Position numbers and translations under genes: made by a program. From Bacteroidales bacterium (GTDB taxonomy: Bacteria > Bacteroidota > Bacteroidia > Bacteroidales > Bacteroidaceae), in the NCBI GenBank assembly GCA_012517855.1, contig JAAYUD010000068.1, positions 1 to 64,000 on the forward strand: 64,000 bases of DNA, written 5' to 3'. Positions within the stretch are counted from its first letter, which is position 1; each line of letters begins with the position of its first letter. The notes under the pieces are model-generated. The model ran no database searches, had not been told where the DNA came from, and saw only the letters and a list, made by a program, of their open reading frames with translations. Positions 8,178 to 17,058 of the stretch are shown in pieces.

Positions 8178-9101
8178 ATGTCACTAAAATACGGAATTAT
8201 AGGAACAGGTGCCATAGGCGGATACTATGGAGCCAAATTAAGTAAATTCGGTCACGAAGTCCACTTTCTATTTCACAAAGACTACGAGTTCGTAAAGGCC
8301 AACGGACTTCAGATCGATTCCGTTGACGGTAGTTTTCACTTGTCCAATGTAGCGGCATACCACCATACCACAGATATGCCTCAATGCGATGTCGTATTGG
8401 TTTGCCTCAAATCCATCAACAACGGTCTGTTGAAAGAAATACTGCCCCCGTTATTGCACCCAAACACATTAGTCATTCTGATAGAAAACGGTATAGGACT
8501 CGAAGCCGACTTACAAGAGCAGTTCCCTACCCTCCGTATCGCTGCGGGACTCGCTTTTATCTGCTCCGGAAAATTCAATCCGGGCGTCATTACGCACCAA
8601 TCTCTAGGCAGACTGGTAATAGCACCCTATTCTTGTCAAGACTCTGCCCTGCTGAAACAGATCGTAGACGACTTCAATACAGCGGGCATAGAAGCTACAT
8701 GCAGCGACTATGCAATAGCCCGGTGGAAAAAGGCAGTATGGAATATCCCGTTCAACGGACTGACAGTAGTGCTCAATACCACGACAGACTTGCTGCTGAG
8801 CAACAAAGCCACCGAGTCGCTTATCAAAAGCATGATGATAGAAGTCATCAGAACGGCCAACAGCATCGGGCTAGAACAACCCCTCAGAGAGTCGTTTGCC
8901 GACACCATGATAGCCGTCACTAAAACCATGCCGCCCTATTCGCCCAGCATGAAACTCGATTTCGATTATCATCGCCCGATGGAGGTATACTACCTCTATT
9001 CACGCCCTGTCATCGAAGCCGAGAAACACAATTTGGACATGCCTCTGACACGCATGCTCGAAAAACAATTAACCTTTATCGACTCTTTACGATCCGAATG
9101 A
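8178..9101 (+). CDS. panE: 2-dehydropantoate 2-reductase family (ketopantoate reductase)
   Basis: The 307-aa protein starts with the NADP-binding loop IIGTGAIGGYYGAKL and has the PanE C-terminal signature region (ARWKKAVWNIPFNGLTVVLNTT, where the Lys fits the catalytic position) and PPYSPSMKLDFDYHRPMEV (SSMxxDxxxxRxxE-like, binding the substrate). It reduces 2-dehydropantoate to pantoate in coenzyme A synthesis. Several Bacteroidetes have paralogs of this family, so the exact substrate is not certain. It converges on the HU-like gene with only 12 bases between stops. Both genes lie inside the pair of inverted repeats. Confidence 0.88.
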   Translation: MSLKYGIIGTGAIGGYYGAKLSKFGHEVHFLFHKDYEFVKANGLQIDSVDGSFHLSNVAAYHHTTDMPQCDVVLVCLKSINNGLLKEILPPLLHPNTLVILIENGIGLEADLQEQFPTLRIAAGLAFICSGKFNPGVITHQSLGRLVIAPYSCQDSALLKQIVDDFNTAGIEATCSDYAIARWKKAVWNIPFNGLTVVLNTTTDLLLSNKATESLIKSMMIEVIRTANSIGLEQPLRESFADTMIAVTKTMPPYSPSMKLDFDYHRPMEVYYLYSRPVIEAEKHNLDMPLTRMLEKQLTFIDSLRSE

Positions 9102-9113
9102 CAGCAGGTGGGT

Positions 9114-9737
9114 CTATTTCAACTTCCATTCCGCATCTTTTGCCAACACATACACCGAAGAAGTGGTGCCGCCCATACGGCGGAAGATGGGAAACGGGCC
9201 TTTACAAAACTTTTGTAACCGCCTGTAGGCTGTAGCTCTGGTTAATTTCATCAACAGCCGAAATTCCTTTGCCGTAATGCAATCGTTATCTTCAAAGTGC
9301 TGACGCAATTTCAATTTCATTTCCGCATCCGACAGATCGGATGAGATATTATAGGCTTGCGAACGTTCGAAAGTCGTGTTCTCCAGCACCTTATTCATCA
9401 GTTCCACATCCGGTTCAAAATGAATGGTCTTCACCTTTACCTGTTTACTGTTCAATTCACCAGGCTCGTCCACTCCCGGTGCAGCAATACCGATACTGAA
9501 ATAACCGATTCCGGCAATATGTACACTGGTACCCTCCGAAAGCTTAGCGGTGAGCACATACGACAATCCCTCTGCCACACCCTTCACATCACCTTCTGTG
9601 GGAGACGAAGCATGATTTATCATTTCGCACACCTCTTCAAACGACATGCGTTGTGGGTTAGATACTCGTACATGATAGCGTTTCTGTCCGTTTTTGCGAC
9701 TTGGATTGTCGTAAAGGCCATACCTGACTGTTCCCAT
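9114..9737 (-). CDS. HU-like DNA-binding protein with C-terminal extension
   Basis: This 207-aa protein carries an HU-like fold in its first ~125 residues (YHVRVSNPQRMSFEEVCEMI, LTAKLSEGTSVHIAGIGYFSIGI). An unusual extension of about 80 residues follows, with a helical segment (CITAKEFRLLMKLTRATAYRRLQKF) that looks like a winged or homeodomain-like DNA-reading element. Such long HU-like proteins are common in Bacteroidales, often several per genome, and their targets are unknown. The mRNA should begin near 9872 (see promoter 9879-9910), leaving a leader of about 135 bases that contains the 22-bp palindrome array. The protein may bind that array, or the array may control its translation; both are inference. 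Confidence 0.8.
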   Translation of the reverse strand: MGTVRYGLYDNPSRKNGQKRYHVRVSNPQRMSFEEVCEMINHASSPTEGDVKGVAEGLSYVLTAKLSEGTSVHIAGIGYFSIGIAAPGVDEPGELNSKQVKVKTIHFEPDVELMNKVLENTTFERSQAYNISSDLSDAEMKLKLRQHFEDNDCITAKEFRLLMKLTRATAYRRLQKFCKGPFPIFRRMGGTTSSVYVLAKDAEWKLK

Positions 9738-9778
9738 AGCATTGATTGTTAAGTTGTTAATAAAAAGTTTCCAAAAGA

Positions 9779-9864
9779 TGTCTCACACGTGTGCGACACT
9801 TGTCTCACAGCTGTGATACAGGTGTCGCACAACCGTGATATAAGTGTCTCACAGCTGTGAGACG
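9779..9864. repeat. Palindrome array A: four units, 22-bp period
   Basis: Palindrome centres fall at 9788.5, 9810.5, 9832.5 and 9854.5, exactly 22 bp apart. Units read TGTCTCACACGTGTGCGACA, TGTCTCACAGCTGTGATACA, a looser third copy with core CACAACCGTG, and the perfect GTCTCACAGCTGTGAGAC. The two halves of the array are also inverted copies of each other. It lies in the predicted leader of the HU-like gene. Confidence 0.9.
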
Positions 9865-9878
9865 CTAACTACATACTA

Positions 9879-9910
9879 CAAAGATAACTCTTTTTCAGTT
9901 AATATACAAA
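9879..9910 (-). promoter_or_regulatory. Promoter of the HU-like gene
   Basis: On the minus strand TTTG (9910-9907), 20 bases, then TATCTTTG (9886-9879) matches the Bacteroidetes consensus at all fixed positions. It places transcription start upstream of array A. Confidence 0.7.
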
Positions 9911-10101
9911 CGTTACTTCGGTCCCATTATACCGCTATTAATTTGCATTAAATAATAAAAATAACAACTGGCGAACAGCATACGAACCGCCTATTAAACA
10001 ATCCATCAAGATGAATAAATTGAAAACAGAAGAAAGTGCAAAAAACGAGCACAAGTTAAAAAGAATCATGCAACAATAGGACAACTTTTTCAAAGATAGT
10101 T

Positions 10102-10329
10102 ATGAAGTCCATTTCAATATATTGTCCAGTCGGACTGGAAGGAAACAACGACCATCTACAGCTCTCCATATCACAACTGTATGAAACACTGCGTAGAAAA
10201 AGTCCTTCAACCATGCGCGATATCAAAGTAGCAGCCTTCGTCGAACACCTCGCGATGCTGGATGTGCCCAAATTCCGTACCACTGCAGGTTTCGTATATA
10301 TGGTTAAAAAAGTATCAGAATATCGATGA
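10102..10329 (+). CDS. Small protein of unknown function (75 aa), possibly a gene remnant
   Basis: I do not recognise this family. The frame uses codons like its neighbours and reads as a plausible small globular protein (STMRDIKVAAFVEHLAMLDVP, TTAGFVYMVKKVSEYR). A short frame just upstream (10010-10078, MNKLKTEESAKNEHKLKRI) ends in a stop in another register. The pair could be a broken longer gene or an unrelated upstream peptide. Its stop codon falls inside the second copy of the dispersed repeat. An overlapping minus-strand frame looks less protein-like. Weak call. Confidence 0.35.
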   Translation: MKSISIYCPVGLEGNNDHLQLSISQLYETLRRKSPSTMRDIKVAAFVEHLAMLDVPKFRTTAGFVYMVKKVSEYR

Positions 10330-10414
10330 ATGTTCACCTCGAAATACGTTCCGAAAAACGAGTTGGATATAAGCGCTTATTGTTCAGCGATTTGTTGCGT
10401 CAATGGGGTGTGCA
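10328..10414 (-). repeat. Dispersed inverted repeat, copy 2
   Basis: Reverse complement of 7883-7968. This copy contains a perfect 12-bp palindrome ATAAGCGCTTAT (10369-10380), where copy 1 has a weaker AT-only version. It overlaps the last codons of the small frame at 10102-10329. Confidence 0.85.
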
Positions 10415-10833
10415 CACATAAAAAAAAGATTCATAATAGAAGCAGCATTGTTTATTGCTATTCGTTATAAGAACGAAATTATATTTAAATATTCAGTCAA
10501 ACGAAGAAATTATCCAAGTTATTGTAATAACTTGCACCCGAAACAATTAAGTTTGTATTGAAATTTTTATTTAGCAATATTTTCCCCTCATCTTTTTTTT
10601 CGGGGTTTTTCTTCGCCATAATTAATAGAATTCAGCTTTTTTTGTTGGCATTATTAAGGTTCGCACGTCATTACAGATACATCATGCGAATCCAATTTAT
10701 GTGTTTGTACGTAATAATTATCACATGGGCAAAAAGCCCGACTTCTTCATGTGCTTTTTATTGCAGCTATTTAAGTAGAAAAAAAGATTGCGATAGAACG
10801 CAATCATACAACTTTATGACATTATAGTATAAA
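10415..10833. other. Intergenic region with short inverted repeats
   Basis: No convincing gene. A near-perfect palindrome CAAGTTATT-GT-AATAACTTG lies at 10515-10534, and TTCGTT/AACGAA arms occur near 10460. A GGGC-A5-GCCC hairpin with outer CACATG/CATGTG arms lies near 10725-10755. These could be operator or leader elements for the flavoprotein gene at 10834, but nothing ties them to a known regulator. Confidence 0.35.
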
Positions 10834-11940
10834 ATGAAAAATTTATCTATCGGAGATTTAAAAATACGAATCCCCATCATTCAAGGTGGAATGGGCGTAG
10901 GTATCTCCTTATCCGGCTTAGCCTCGGCCGTTGCAAACGAAGGAGGTGTTGGTGTGATTTCATGTGCCGGCCTAGGGCTTTTGTATAATAATTTATCAAC
11001 AAATTTTAGAGAAGCATGCATTTTAGGACTCAAAGAAGAACTGAAAACGGCTCGTGAAAAGATAAAAGAAACACAACAAAAAGCTAAAGGCATCATAGGA
11101 GTTAATATTATGGTCGCTATGTCAAACTTTGCCGATATGGTGAAAACGTCCATATCAGAAAAAGTTGATATCATTTTCAGTGGAGCCGGACTTCCGCTCA
11201 ATCTGCCGGAATTTCTGGAGAAAGGAAGTAAAACGAAACTTGTACCTATTGTTTCATCAGCTCGTGCACTAGGAATTATTTGCGAAAGATGGCATAGCCT
11301 GTACAATTACCTTCCGGATGCTGTAGTAGTCGAAGGGCCAAAGGCAGGAGGACATCTGGGCTACAAAGAAAATCAAATCTTCGACGAACACTATTCGTTG
11401 GAAGAAATTTTGCCCCAAGTTGTAAGCGAAACCGCTATCTACGAAGAGAAGTACCATAAAAAGATTCCTGTCATTGCAGCGGGCGGCATCTATACCGGAT
11501 CTGACATATGCAAGATGATGGAATTGGGCGCTTCTGGAGTGCAATTGGGCACCCGGTTCGTCACGACAGACGAATGTGATGCTTCTATGGAATTCAAACA
11601 ACAATACCTGGATGCAAAAGAAGAAGATATTGAGATAATCAAAAGCCCCGTTGGTATGCCCGGCCGTGCAATCAGTGGTTTCTTTTTAAGCCAAGTGAAA
11701 GAAGGCATCAAACAACCCAAATATTGCCCTTTCCATTGCATAAAAACCTGTGACATATCCAAGAGTCCGTATTGTATTATGCTGGCTCTTTATAATGCCT
11801 TTAAAGGAAACTTTAAAAACGGATTTGCTTTTGCCGGTGCGAATGCTTATCGTAGCAGCCGAATAATGAGTGTAAAAAATACGATTTCCGAATTGATGAA
11901 TGAATGGAAAGAGAAAGAACTTTCTCTTAAGAAGAAATAA
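10834..11940 (+). CDS. Nitronate monooxygenase / FabK-like FMN oxidoreductase
   Basis: A 368-aa TIM-barrel flavoprotein of the 2-nitropropane dioxygenase/FabK superfamily. Motifs: IIQGGMGVGISLSGLASAVA near the N-terminus, VVVEGPKAGGHLGY carrying the conserved His region, and VIAAGGIYTGSDI with GASGVQLGTRFV for FMN phosphate binding. Members either oxidise nitronates or reduce enoyl-ACP, and sequence alone does not decide. The C-terminal part adds a four-Cys cluster (CPFHCIKTCDISKSPYC) absent from classic FabK, typical of a subgroup in anaerobes; it may hold a metal or Fe-S site. It stands alone, followed by a double hairpin terminator. Confidence 0.85.
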   Translation: MKNLSIGDLKIRIPIIQGGMGVGISLSGLASAVANEGGVGVISCAGLGLLYNNLSTNFREACILGLKEELKTAREKIKETQQKAKGIIGVNIMVAMSNFADMVKTSISEKVDIIFSGAGLPLNLPEFLEKGSKTKLVPIVSSARALGIICERWHSLYNYLPDAVVVEGPKAGGHLGYKENQIFDEHYSLEEILPQVVSETAIYEEKYHKKIPVIAAGGIYTGSDICKMMELGASGVQLGTRFVTTDECDASMEFKQQYLDAKEEDIEIIKSPVGMPGRAISGFFLSQVKEGIKQPKYCPFHCIKTCDISKSPYCIMLALYNAFKGNFKNGFAFAGANAYRSSRIMSVKNTISELMNEWKEKELSLKKK

Positions 11941-12014
11941 TGTGATATAAATTGCAATGTAATATCACAAAAAGACAGAGGGTTGCACTTATCGCATGAC
12001 GATAGGTGCAACCC
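11941..12014. terminator. Two tandem hairpins, bidirectional terminator
   Basis: TGTGATAT (11941-11948) pairs with ATATCACA (11962-11969). GGGTTGCACTTATCG (11980-11994) pairs with CGATAGGTGCAACCC (12000-12014) around a 5-base loop, with one G-T wobble. They lie between convergent genes. Confidence 0.75.
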
Positions 12015-12071
12015 TATATCGTTTTAGAACAATTGCATAATAAAATATTGTACAACAAAAGAAGACTCGGA

Positions 12072-13100
12072 TTAGTTGACTTCTTTTATTAAATAAATGA
12101 TAGTAGGTAAATGGTCGCTATAACCATTGAGCCATACTCCACCCGCATAAGTACGCTTGGGATATCCTTTATAATTGCCCTCAGTCTGTATCATATAGTC
12201 ACTGCGAAAGACTTCGTTCTTTAAAAATTTAAGGGTAGAACGATCGTCACCTAATAAACTACCATTAACAACTATCTGATCGAAAAGATTCCAATGACCT
12301 TTGTATTCCAACGTTCCAATGCCTTTAGAACGGAGCGTGTTCCACCATGGATTGTATAAATCGAATGGAGACTTCACCTCCTTCTGCTCACGACGAGCTC
12401 CCAGCTCTGTTTTCATACTGGCATCATCAGGGTCATCGTTCATATCGCCCATAATAATAATCTTCATCATCGGATTGATTGTCATTAATGAGTCTTTAAC
12501 ACTCTTAACCTGGAGTCCAGCCGATTCACGAAAGGGAGAACCGGAAAAACGAGATGGCCAATGATTGACTATTACAGCAAGATCCTCGCCGGCAAGTTTG
12601 CCTCTGACCACCAGAAAACCACGAGTTTTGAAAGCAGTATCACTAGTAGCATAAGGCACCAGACGCTTTGTGTCAACTTGAAAGAAACGAGAATTGTAGA
12701 TCACGGCACAATCCACACCACGACGATCGGGGCCTTCAATATGTACAAACTGGAAATTGCGCGAAGCCAATGCCTTCTGATGTACTAAATCGTCGAGTAC
12801 ATGGTCGTTCTCTACTTCAGAAACTCCGAGGATAGACAATCCCAAAGGCAACATATCTGTAGACATCTCTGATATAACTTGGCTCATATTGCTTAACTTG
12901 GCATGATATTTCTCTTCAGTCCACTTCATTGCACCGTCGGGCAAATATTCGTAATCGTTCTTGCCCTCATCATGATGAGTATCAAAAAGATTTTCCAAAT
13001 TATAAAACCCTACACTATAAACAGCATATTTTTTAGTCTGCGCCAAAGCGACAGATAAGAACAGCACAAACAAACAAAATGATAAAAATAATCTTTTCAT
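12072..13100 (-). CDS. Secreted endonuclease/exonuclease/phosphatase family protein
   Basis: The product from ATG 13100 is 342 aa with a signal peptide (MKRLFLSFCLFVLFLSVALA, cleavage after ALA). The EEP fold is shown by FYNLENLFD (metal-binding N/E), LGVSEVEND, VNHWPSR, IIMGDMNDDPDD and YSDHLPTIIYL (catalytic D-H). Such proteins hydrolyse phosphodiesters, in nucleic acids or lipids, outside the cytoplasm. An upstream in-frame ATG at 13151 would bury the signal peptide 17 residues in and is not used. It is divergent from the Dna2-like helicase. The substrate is unknown. Confidence 0.88.
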   Translation of the reverse strand: MKRLFLSFCLFVLFLSVALAQTKKYAVYSVGFYNLENLFDTHHDEGKNDYEYLPDGAMKWTEEKYHAKLSNMSQVISEMSTDMLPLGLSILGVSEVENDHVLDDLVHQKALASRNFQFVHIEGPDRRGVDCAVIYNSRFFQVDTKRLVPYATSDTAFKTRGFLVVRGKLAGEDLAVIVNHWPSRFSGSPFRESAGLQVKSVKDSLMTINPMMKIIIMGDMNDDPDDASMKTELGARREQKEVKSPFDLYNPWWNTLRSKGIGTLEYKGHWNLFDQIVVNGSLLGDDRSTLKFLKNEVFRSDYMIQTEGNYKGYPKRTYAGGVWLNGYSDHLPTIIYLIKEVN

Positions 13101-13310
13101 ATCTCTTATTGTTATAATAGGTAACACCTGAAACCAACTTCCAGACATCAAAAATATATTTTATTTTCGCCATATTTAAATTAAGAGTAACAAATTTTGA
13201 TTATTTTTGCATTACAATACATAAATACGAAGAACTATAGCAGACCTTTCCTTTTTGAAGAACTTAAATACCGACAATAAAAAGTAGTTATTAAAGGAAT
13301 CGGGTGAAAG

Positions 13311-16300
13311 ATGAATAGAATGGAACAATATAGCACTAAACCATATATTACAGCCCAATCTTTATTTGAAGATATATTGACATGCCATGAGAATGAGAGT
13401 ATGTCCATCAAAGAAAAGTATGAAGCAATGTACATCGACTTTCTAATGATGTTGAAAGAAAAGACAAAAGAAAGTAATATAGTATTCTCAGGTCCGTTCC
13501 CACGTATGACCTATTTATTTAAAAAGCATCAGATTCCCGAGCAAATTTATACCCATATCAATGGATTCAGAATTCGTGGCAGAGAAAACAGGTCAAAAGA
13601 TCAAACTGAACTAAAAGAAGCCTACAAATATGATCTAAAAGCATTGACGGAATTTATCTCAACCGTATATGGGGAAGAACCTAAAAATAAACTTAAACAA
13701 ATACTGCGGTTCCCGTATAAAACGTTTGAACGAAAAAAAACATTAGTAAGAAATATACGAATCGCTGTGGAAAATTGGAGCGAACAATATATATATGGTA
13801 GAAATGCTGTCAACGGAGGACCAGACATTATTAAAATAGATTATACCACAAAAGACATAAATGGAAACAATTTTGAATATTTCAAAGATATACTTTCTAT
13901 AAACTGCCAAATAAATGTAGTAGACCCACGTTTTGAAAACGGAATATACTATCCTGAACTGATGATTTATGAACCGGACTATCTGATAGACATTAGTTCG
14001 ATAGCCGCTTGTTTCACGGAATACGGTAATTCGGCAACTAATTATCTAATCAATAAAATAAAACCGGCAGTAATATCTACCCCTATTCTACTCGGTAATT
14101 TTGCGGGACAGCTTCTAGACGAATTGATCAATAATAAAGCACCGCATTCTATCAAATATTCAGAGAGTGTAAAAAAATTCTTTAAAAATCATGCTTTAGA
14201 TCTGGCTACGTGCGACAATATAAACGGTGATTTTCATATAAAGGCCAAACAACAATTAGAAAACCTGACAAACCTTATTTCAAAAACATTTAAAGAAGTT
14301 GATCATTTGCAATCCAATGAACTCGTCCTAGAGCCGTCTTTCTTATGCGAGAGACTTGGCATACAAGGGCGTATGGATTTGTTACAAACGGACTATCGAA
14401 TATTAATGGAGCAGAAGTCCGGACAACGGAACTTCAAAACCGGCAAACACAAAGAGGCACACTATGTACAAATGCTACTATACCAAGCCATACTACATTA
14501 TAATTATGGACTGAAGAATGAACAAATAACCAGTTTTTTACTCTATTCGAAATATCCTGACGGACTAATAGAAGAAGGTCCTGCCCCTAGACTACTCTTT
14601 GAAGCTTTGAAAATACGAAACGAAATAGTTAAGAACGAATTATCATATGTAAATGAAAAGCAGGTTAAAAAGATTTTTGAACTATTGACTCCTGAATATT
14701 TAAATATCCAGCATAGAGATGATAAATTATGGAAAGAATATCAACAACCACAGCTAAAAGAACTACTTGATTCTTATCATCAGGCTACTAAACTAGAAAA
14801 AGCATACTTTGAACGTCTTTTTTCTTTCGTGGAAAGAGAAAATATTTTGTCGAAAGTAGGCAGTTCGAATAACGAACGCGATGGTTTTTCTAGAATATGG
14901 AATGCAACTCTGGAAGAAAAGAAACAAACAGGTGACATTTACTACAATTTATTTATTCTAGAAAAAAAATGTACCCAACAAGATAGCGGATACGATGAAA
15001 TAACATTTCAGATACCAAAAGCGGAAGAGTGTTTTATATCAAACTTTCGAATAGGAGATGTCGTCATAATCTACCCTTACATTGAACGACAAGAGCCTAA
15101 TGCATTGCAAACAATGGTATTAAGAGGAAGTGTAAAAGAAATTCGAGACGAACGGATTGTCATCAAATTAAGAGCGCCCCAACGAAACGAGCAACTATTC
15201 AATAAAGATGAGAGATGGAAATGGAGTATTGAACATGATTTTATAGAATCATCGTATGGATCACTTTATAAATCTCTTTATTCTTTTTTTAGCGCTCGAA
15301 AAGAACGAAGAGAGCTACTACTCAATCAAAGACAAGCAAAATACGACAAATGCAAAACGTTGAACGGCGAGTATGGTACTTTTAATGAATTAGTACTTCG
15401 GGCAAAACAAGCACATGATTACTTTCTACTCATAGGACCACCGGGAACCGGTAAAACGTCTTTTGGACTAGTCAATATATTGGTCGAAGCCCTTACAGAT
15501 GCTGACACATCGATTTTATTAGCGTCATTTACTAATAGAGCAGTTGATGAGATTTGCGGTAAATTGGTTTGTCACAAAATACCTTTTATCCGTATAGGTT
15601 CCGAACTTTCGTGCGACCCAGCATACAGACAATATCTGTTATATAACAAAACAAAAGAATGCTCCGATGTGAATACTATCAAACAACTATTACATCGTAC
15701 ACGCGTTTTCGTAGGGACGACCTCCGCATTGACTGCAAAACTAAACATATTTAATGTAAAACATTTCGATTTAGCGATTATTGACGAGGCCTCTCAGATA
15801 TTGGAACCGCAACTACTTGGACTAATTTGTGCACAGTATAAAGAACGTAGTGCTATAGAAAAATTTATATTTATAGGTGATCATAAACAACTGCCTGCTA
15901 TAGTACAACAATCGGCAACAGAATCAGAAGTTGAAGAAGAGATATTAAGAAATATAGGGCTGACTAATTGCCGTGAATCTCTATTTGAAAGACTCATCAA
16001 GTTACAAAAAGGCAACCCCAGCATGAGTTATATGTTAACCAAACAAGGAAGAATGCATCCGGATGTAGCACAATTCTCAAATGAATCGTTCTATGAAAGT
16101 AAGCTGTGCCCAATACCACTCGAACATCAACGAAGAGAGCTGGATTATCCGATATATGACAAAAATAATAAAATAGAACGTATGATAGCTACCCAAAGAG
16201 TGTGTTTCATCGCTTCTAAAGCATGCACTACCCCATCCGTAAAAATCAACATACCTGAAGCTGAAAAAGTTGCTGAAATCATATACACCATTTGGCAACT

Positions 16301-16697
16301 CTATGTTAAATGTGGCAAAATCTTCGATGCAAATAGAACAATAGGTGTTATCGTGCCCTACCGTAATCAGATATCAACAATTCATAAAGAACTGAATAAG
16401 TATAGTATCGACGAACTACAAAACATTACAATAGATACAGTGGAGCGTTATCAAGGCAGCGAACGGGATATTATTATTTACGATTTCACCATCCACAAAT
16501 ATTATCAGCTAGACTTTCTAACGAATAATTCCATTTTTGAAAGCGGCAATCTGGTAGATCGAAAACTAAATGTAGCCCTAACTAGAGCCCGTGAACAACT
16601 TTTTTTGATAGGCAATCCAGATATTCTAAAAGGAAACGGAATATTTCGACATCTAATAGAGTATACTCAAAAAATAAAAGGATATATGCTATTTTAA
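13311..16697 (+). CDS. Dna2-like PD-(D/E)XK nuclease / superfamily 1 helicase
   Basis: A 1128-aa protein. Around residues 350-395 there is a Cas4/Dna2-type nuclease core: GRMDLL (Asp), LMEQKSG (Glu-x-Lys) and YVQMLLYQ (QxxxY-like). The C-terminal half is an SF1B helicase: Walker A LLIGPPGTGKTS (about residue 707), motif II LAIIDEAS (about 823), motif III FIGDHKQLPA, motif V TVERYQGSERDIIIYDF and motif VI LNVALTRAREQLFL (about 1086). The four-Cys iron-sulfur pattern of Cas4/Dna2 is not apparent. Expected role: 5' flap or end processing at replication forks or breaks, or defence. It stands alone between divergent and gapped neighbours, with no toxin, methylase or second defence gene next to it. 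Confidence 0.85.
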   Translation: MNRMEQYSTKPYITAQSLFEDILTCHENESMSIKEKYEAMYIDFLMMLKEKTKESNIVFSGPFPRMTYLFKKHQIPEQIYTHINGFRIRGRENRSKDQTELKEAYKYDLKALTEFISTVYGEEPKNKLKQILRFPYKTFERKKTLVRNIRIAVENWSEQYIYGRNAVNGGPDIIKIDYTTKDINGNNFEYFKDILSINCQINVVDPRFENGIYYPELMIYEPDYLIDISSIAACFTEYGNSATNYLINKIKPAVISTPILLGNFAGQLLDELINNKAPHSIKYSESVKKFFKNHALDLATCDNINGDFHIKAKQQLENLTNLISKTFKEVDHLQSNELVLEPSFLCERLGIQGRMDLLQTDYRILMEQKSGQRNFKTGKHKEAHYVQMLLYQAILHYNYGLKNEQITSFLLYSKYPDGLIEEGPAPRLLFEALKIRNEIVKNELSYVNEKQVKKIFELLTPEYLNIQHRDDKLWKEYQQPQLKELLDSYHQATKLEKAYFERLFSFVERENILSKVGSSNNERDGFSRIWNATLEEKKQTGDIYYNLFILEKKCTQQDSGYDEITFQIPKAEECFISNFRIGDVVIIYPYIERQEPNALQTMVLRGSVKEIRDERIVIKLRAPQRNEQLFNKDERWKWSIEHDFIESSYGSLYKSLYSFFSARKERRELLLNQRQAKYDKCKTLNGEYGTFNELVLRAKQAHDYFLLIGPPGTGKTSFGLVNILVEALTDADTSILLASFTNRAVDEICGKLVCHKIPFIRIGSELSCDPAYRQYLLYNKTKECSDVNTIKQLLHRTRVFVGTTSALTAKLNIFNVKHFDLAIIDEASQILEPQLLGLICAQYKERSAIEKFIFIGDHKQLPAIVQQSATESEVEEEILRNIGLTNCRESLFERLIKLQKGNPSMSYMLTKQGRMHPDVAQFSNESFYESKLCPIPLEHQRRELDYPIYDKNNKIERMIATQRVCFIASKACTTPSVKINIPEAEKVAEIIYTIWQLYVKCGKIFDANRTIGVIVPYRNQISTIHKELNKYSIDELQNITIDTVERYQGSERDIIIYDFTIHKYYQLDFLTNNSIFESGNLVDRKLNVALTRAREQLFLIGNPDILKGNGIFRHLIEYTQKIKGYMLF

Positions 16698-17058
16698 TCG
16701 GTTTTTAACACAACAATTATTTCATACAAAAAAACATTTTTTTTCTAACCTTCATGAATGGATGAAATATTTTCATTCATGAAAAGAAAAAGCCATTATT
16801 GAAGATTGAACACTATAACATGCACTTTAGATACTTTTTTTGCATCATAAACATAACTAGCAAAAAATATATTTATATACATTAAAAGAATAATATATTT
16901 TTATCATCCTGAATAAATGCAAAAAGCCTTTTGATTAAGCTCTGTACGAATCTAGATATAAAGATAAAGAATCTTGAAAGCATAGTTGTTATGCTACTTT
17001 TTTTTATTAATTTTGCCCTGAGTTTACAATAATAATTATATATAAAAGAAAAAGACTT
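16698..17058 (+). promoter_or_regulatory. Regulatory gap upstream of the export operon
   Basis: No gene here. An inverted repeat TTCATGAATG (16751-16760) / CATTCATGAA (16774-16783) lies downstream of the helicase stop. A promoter GTTG (16985-16988), 19 bases, TAATTTTG (17008-17015) precedes the wza-like ATG by about 43 bases. Confidence 0.55.

Noticed and set aside
10010-10329. Small frames at 10010 and 10102 as one frameshifted gene
   Set aside because: The first frame ends in a stop in another register and no homologous full-length protein is recognised, so a pseudogene cannot be supported. Only the second frame is listed, at low confidence.
10558-10827. 89-codon frame before the nitronate monooxygenase-like gene
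   Set aside because: The Phe/Ser-rich, low-complexity start comes from T-rich DNA, with no recognisable domain. Probably chance.
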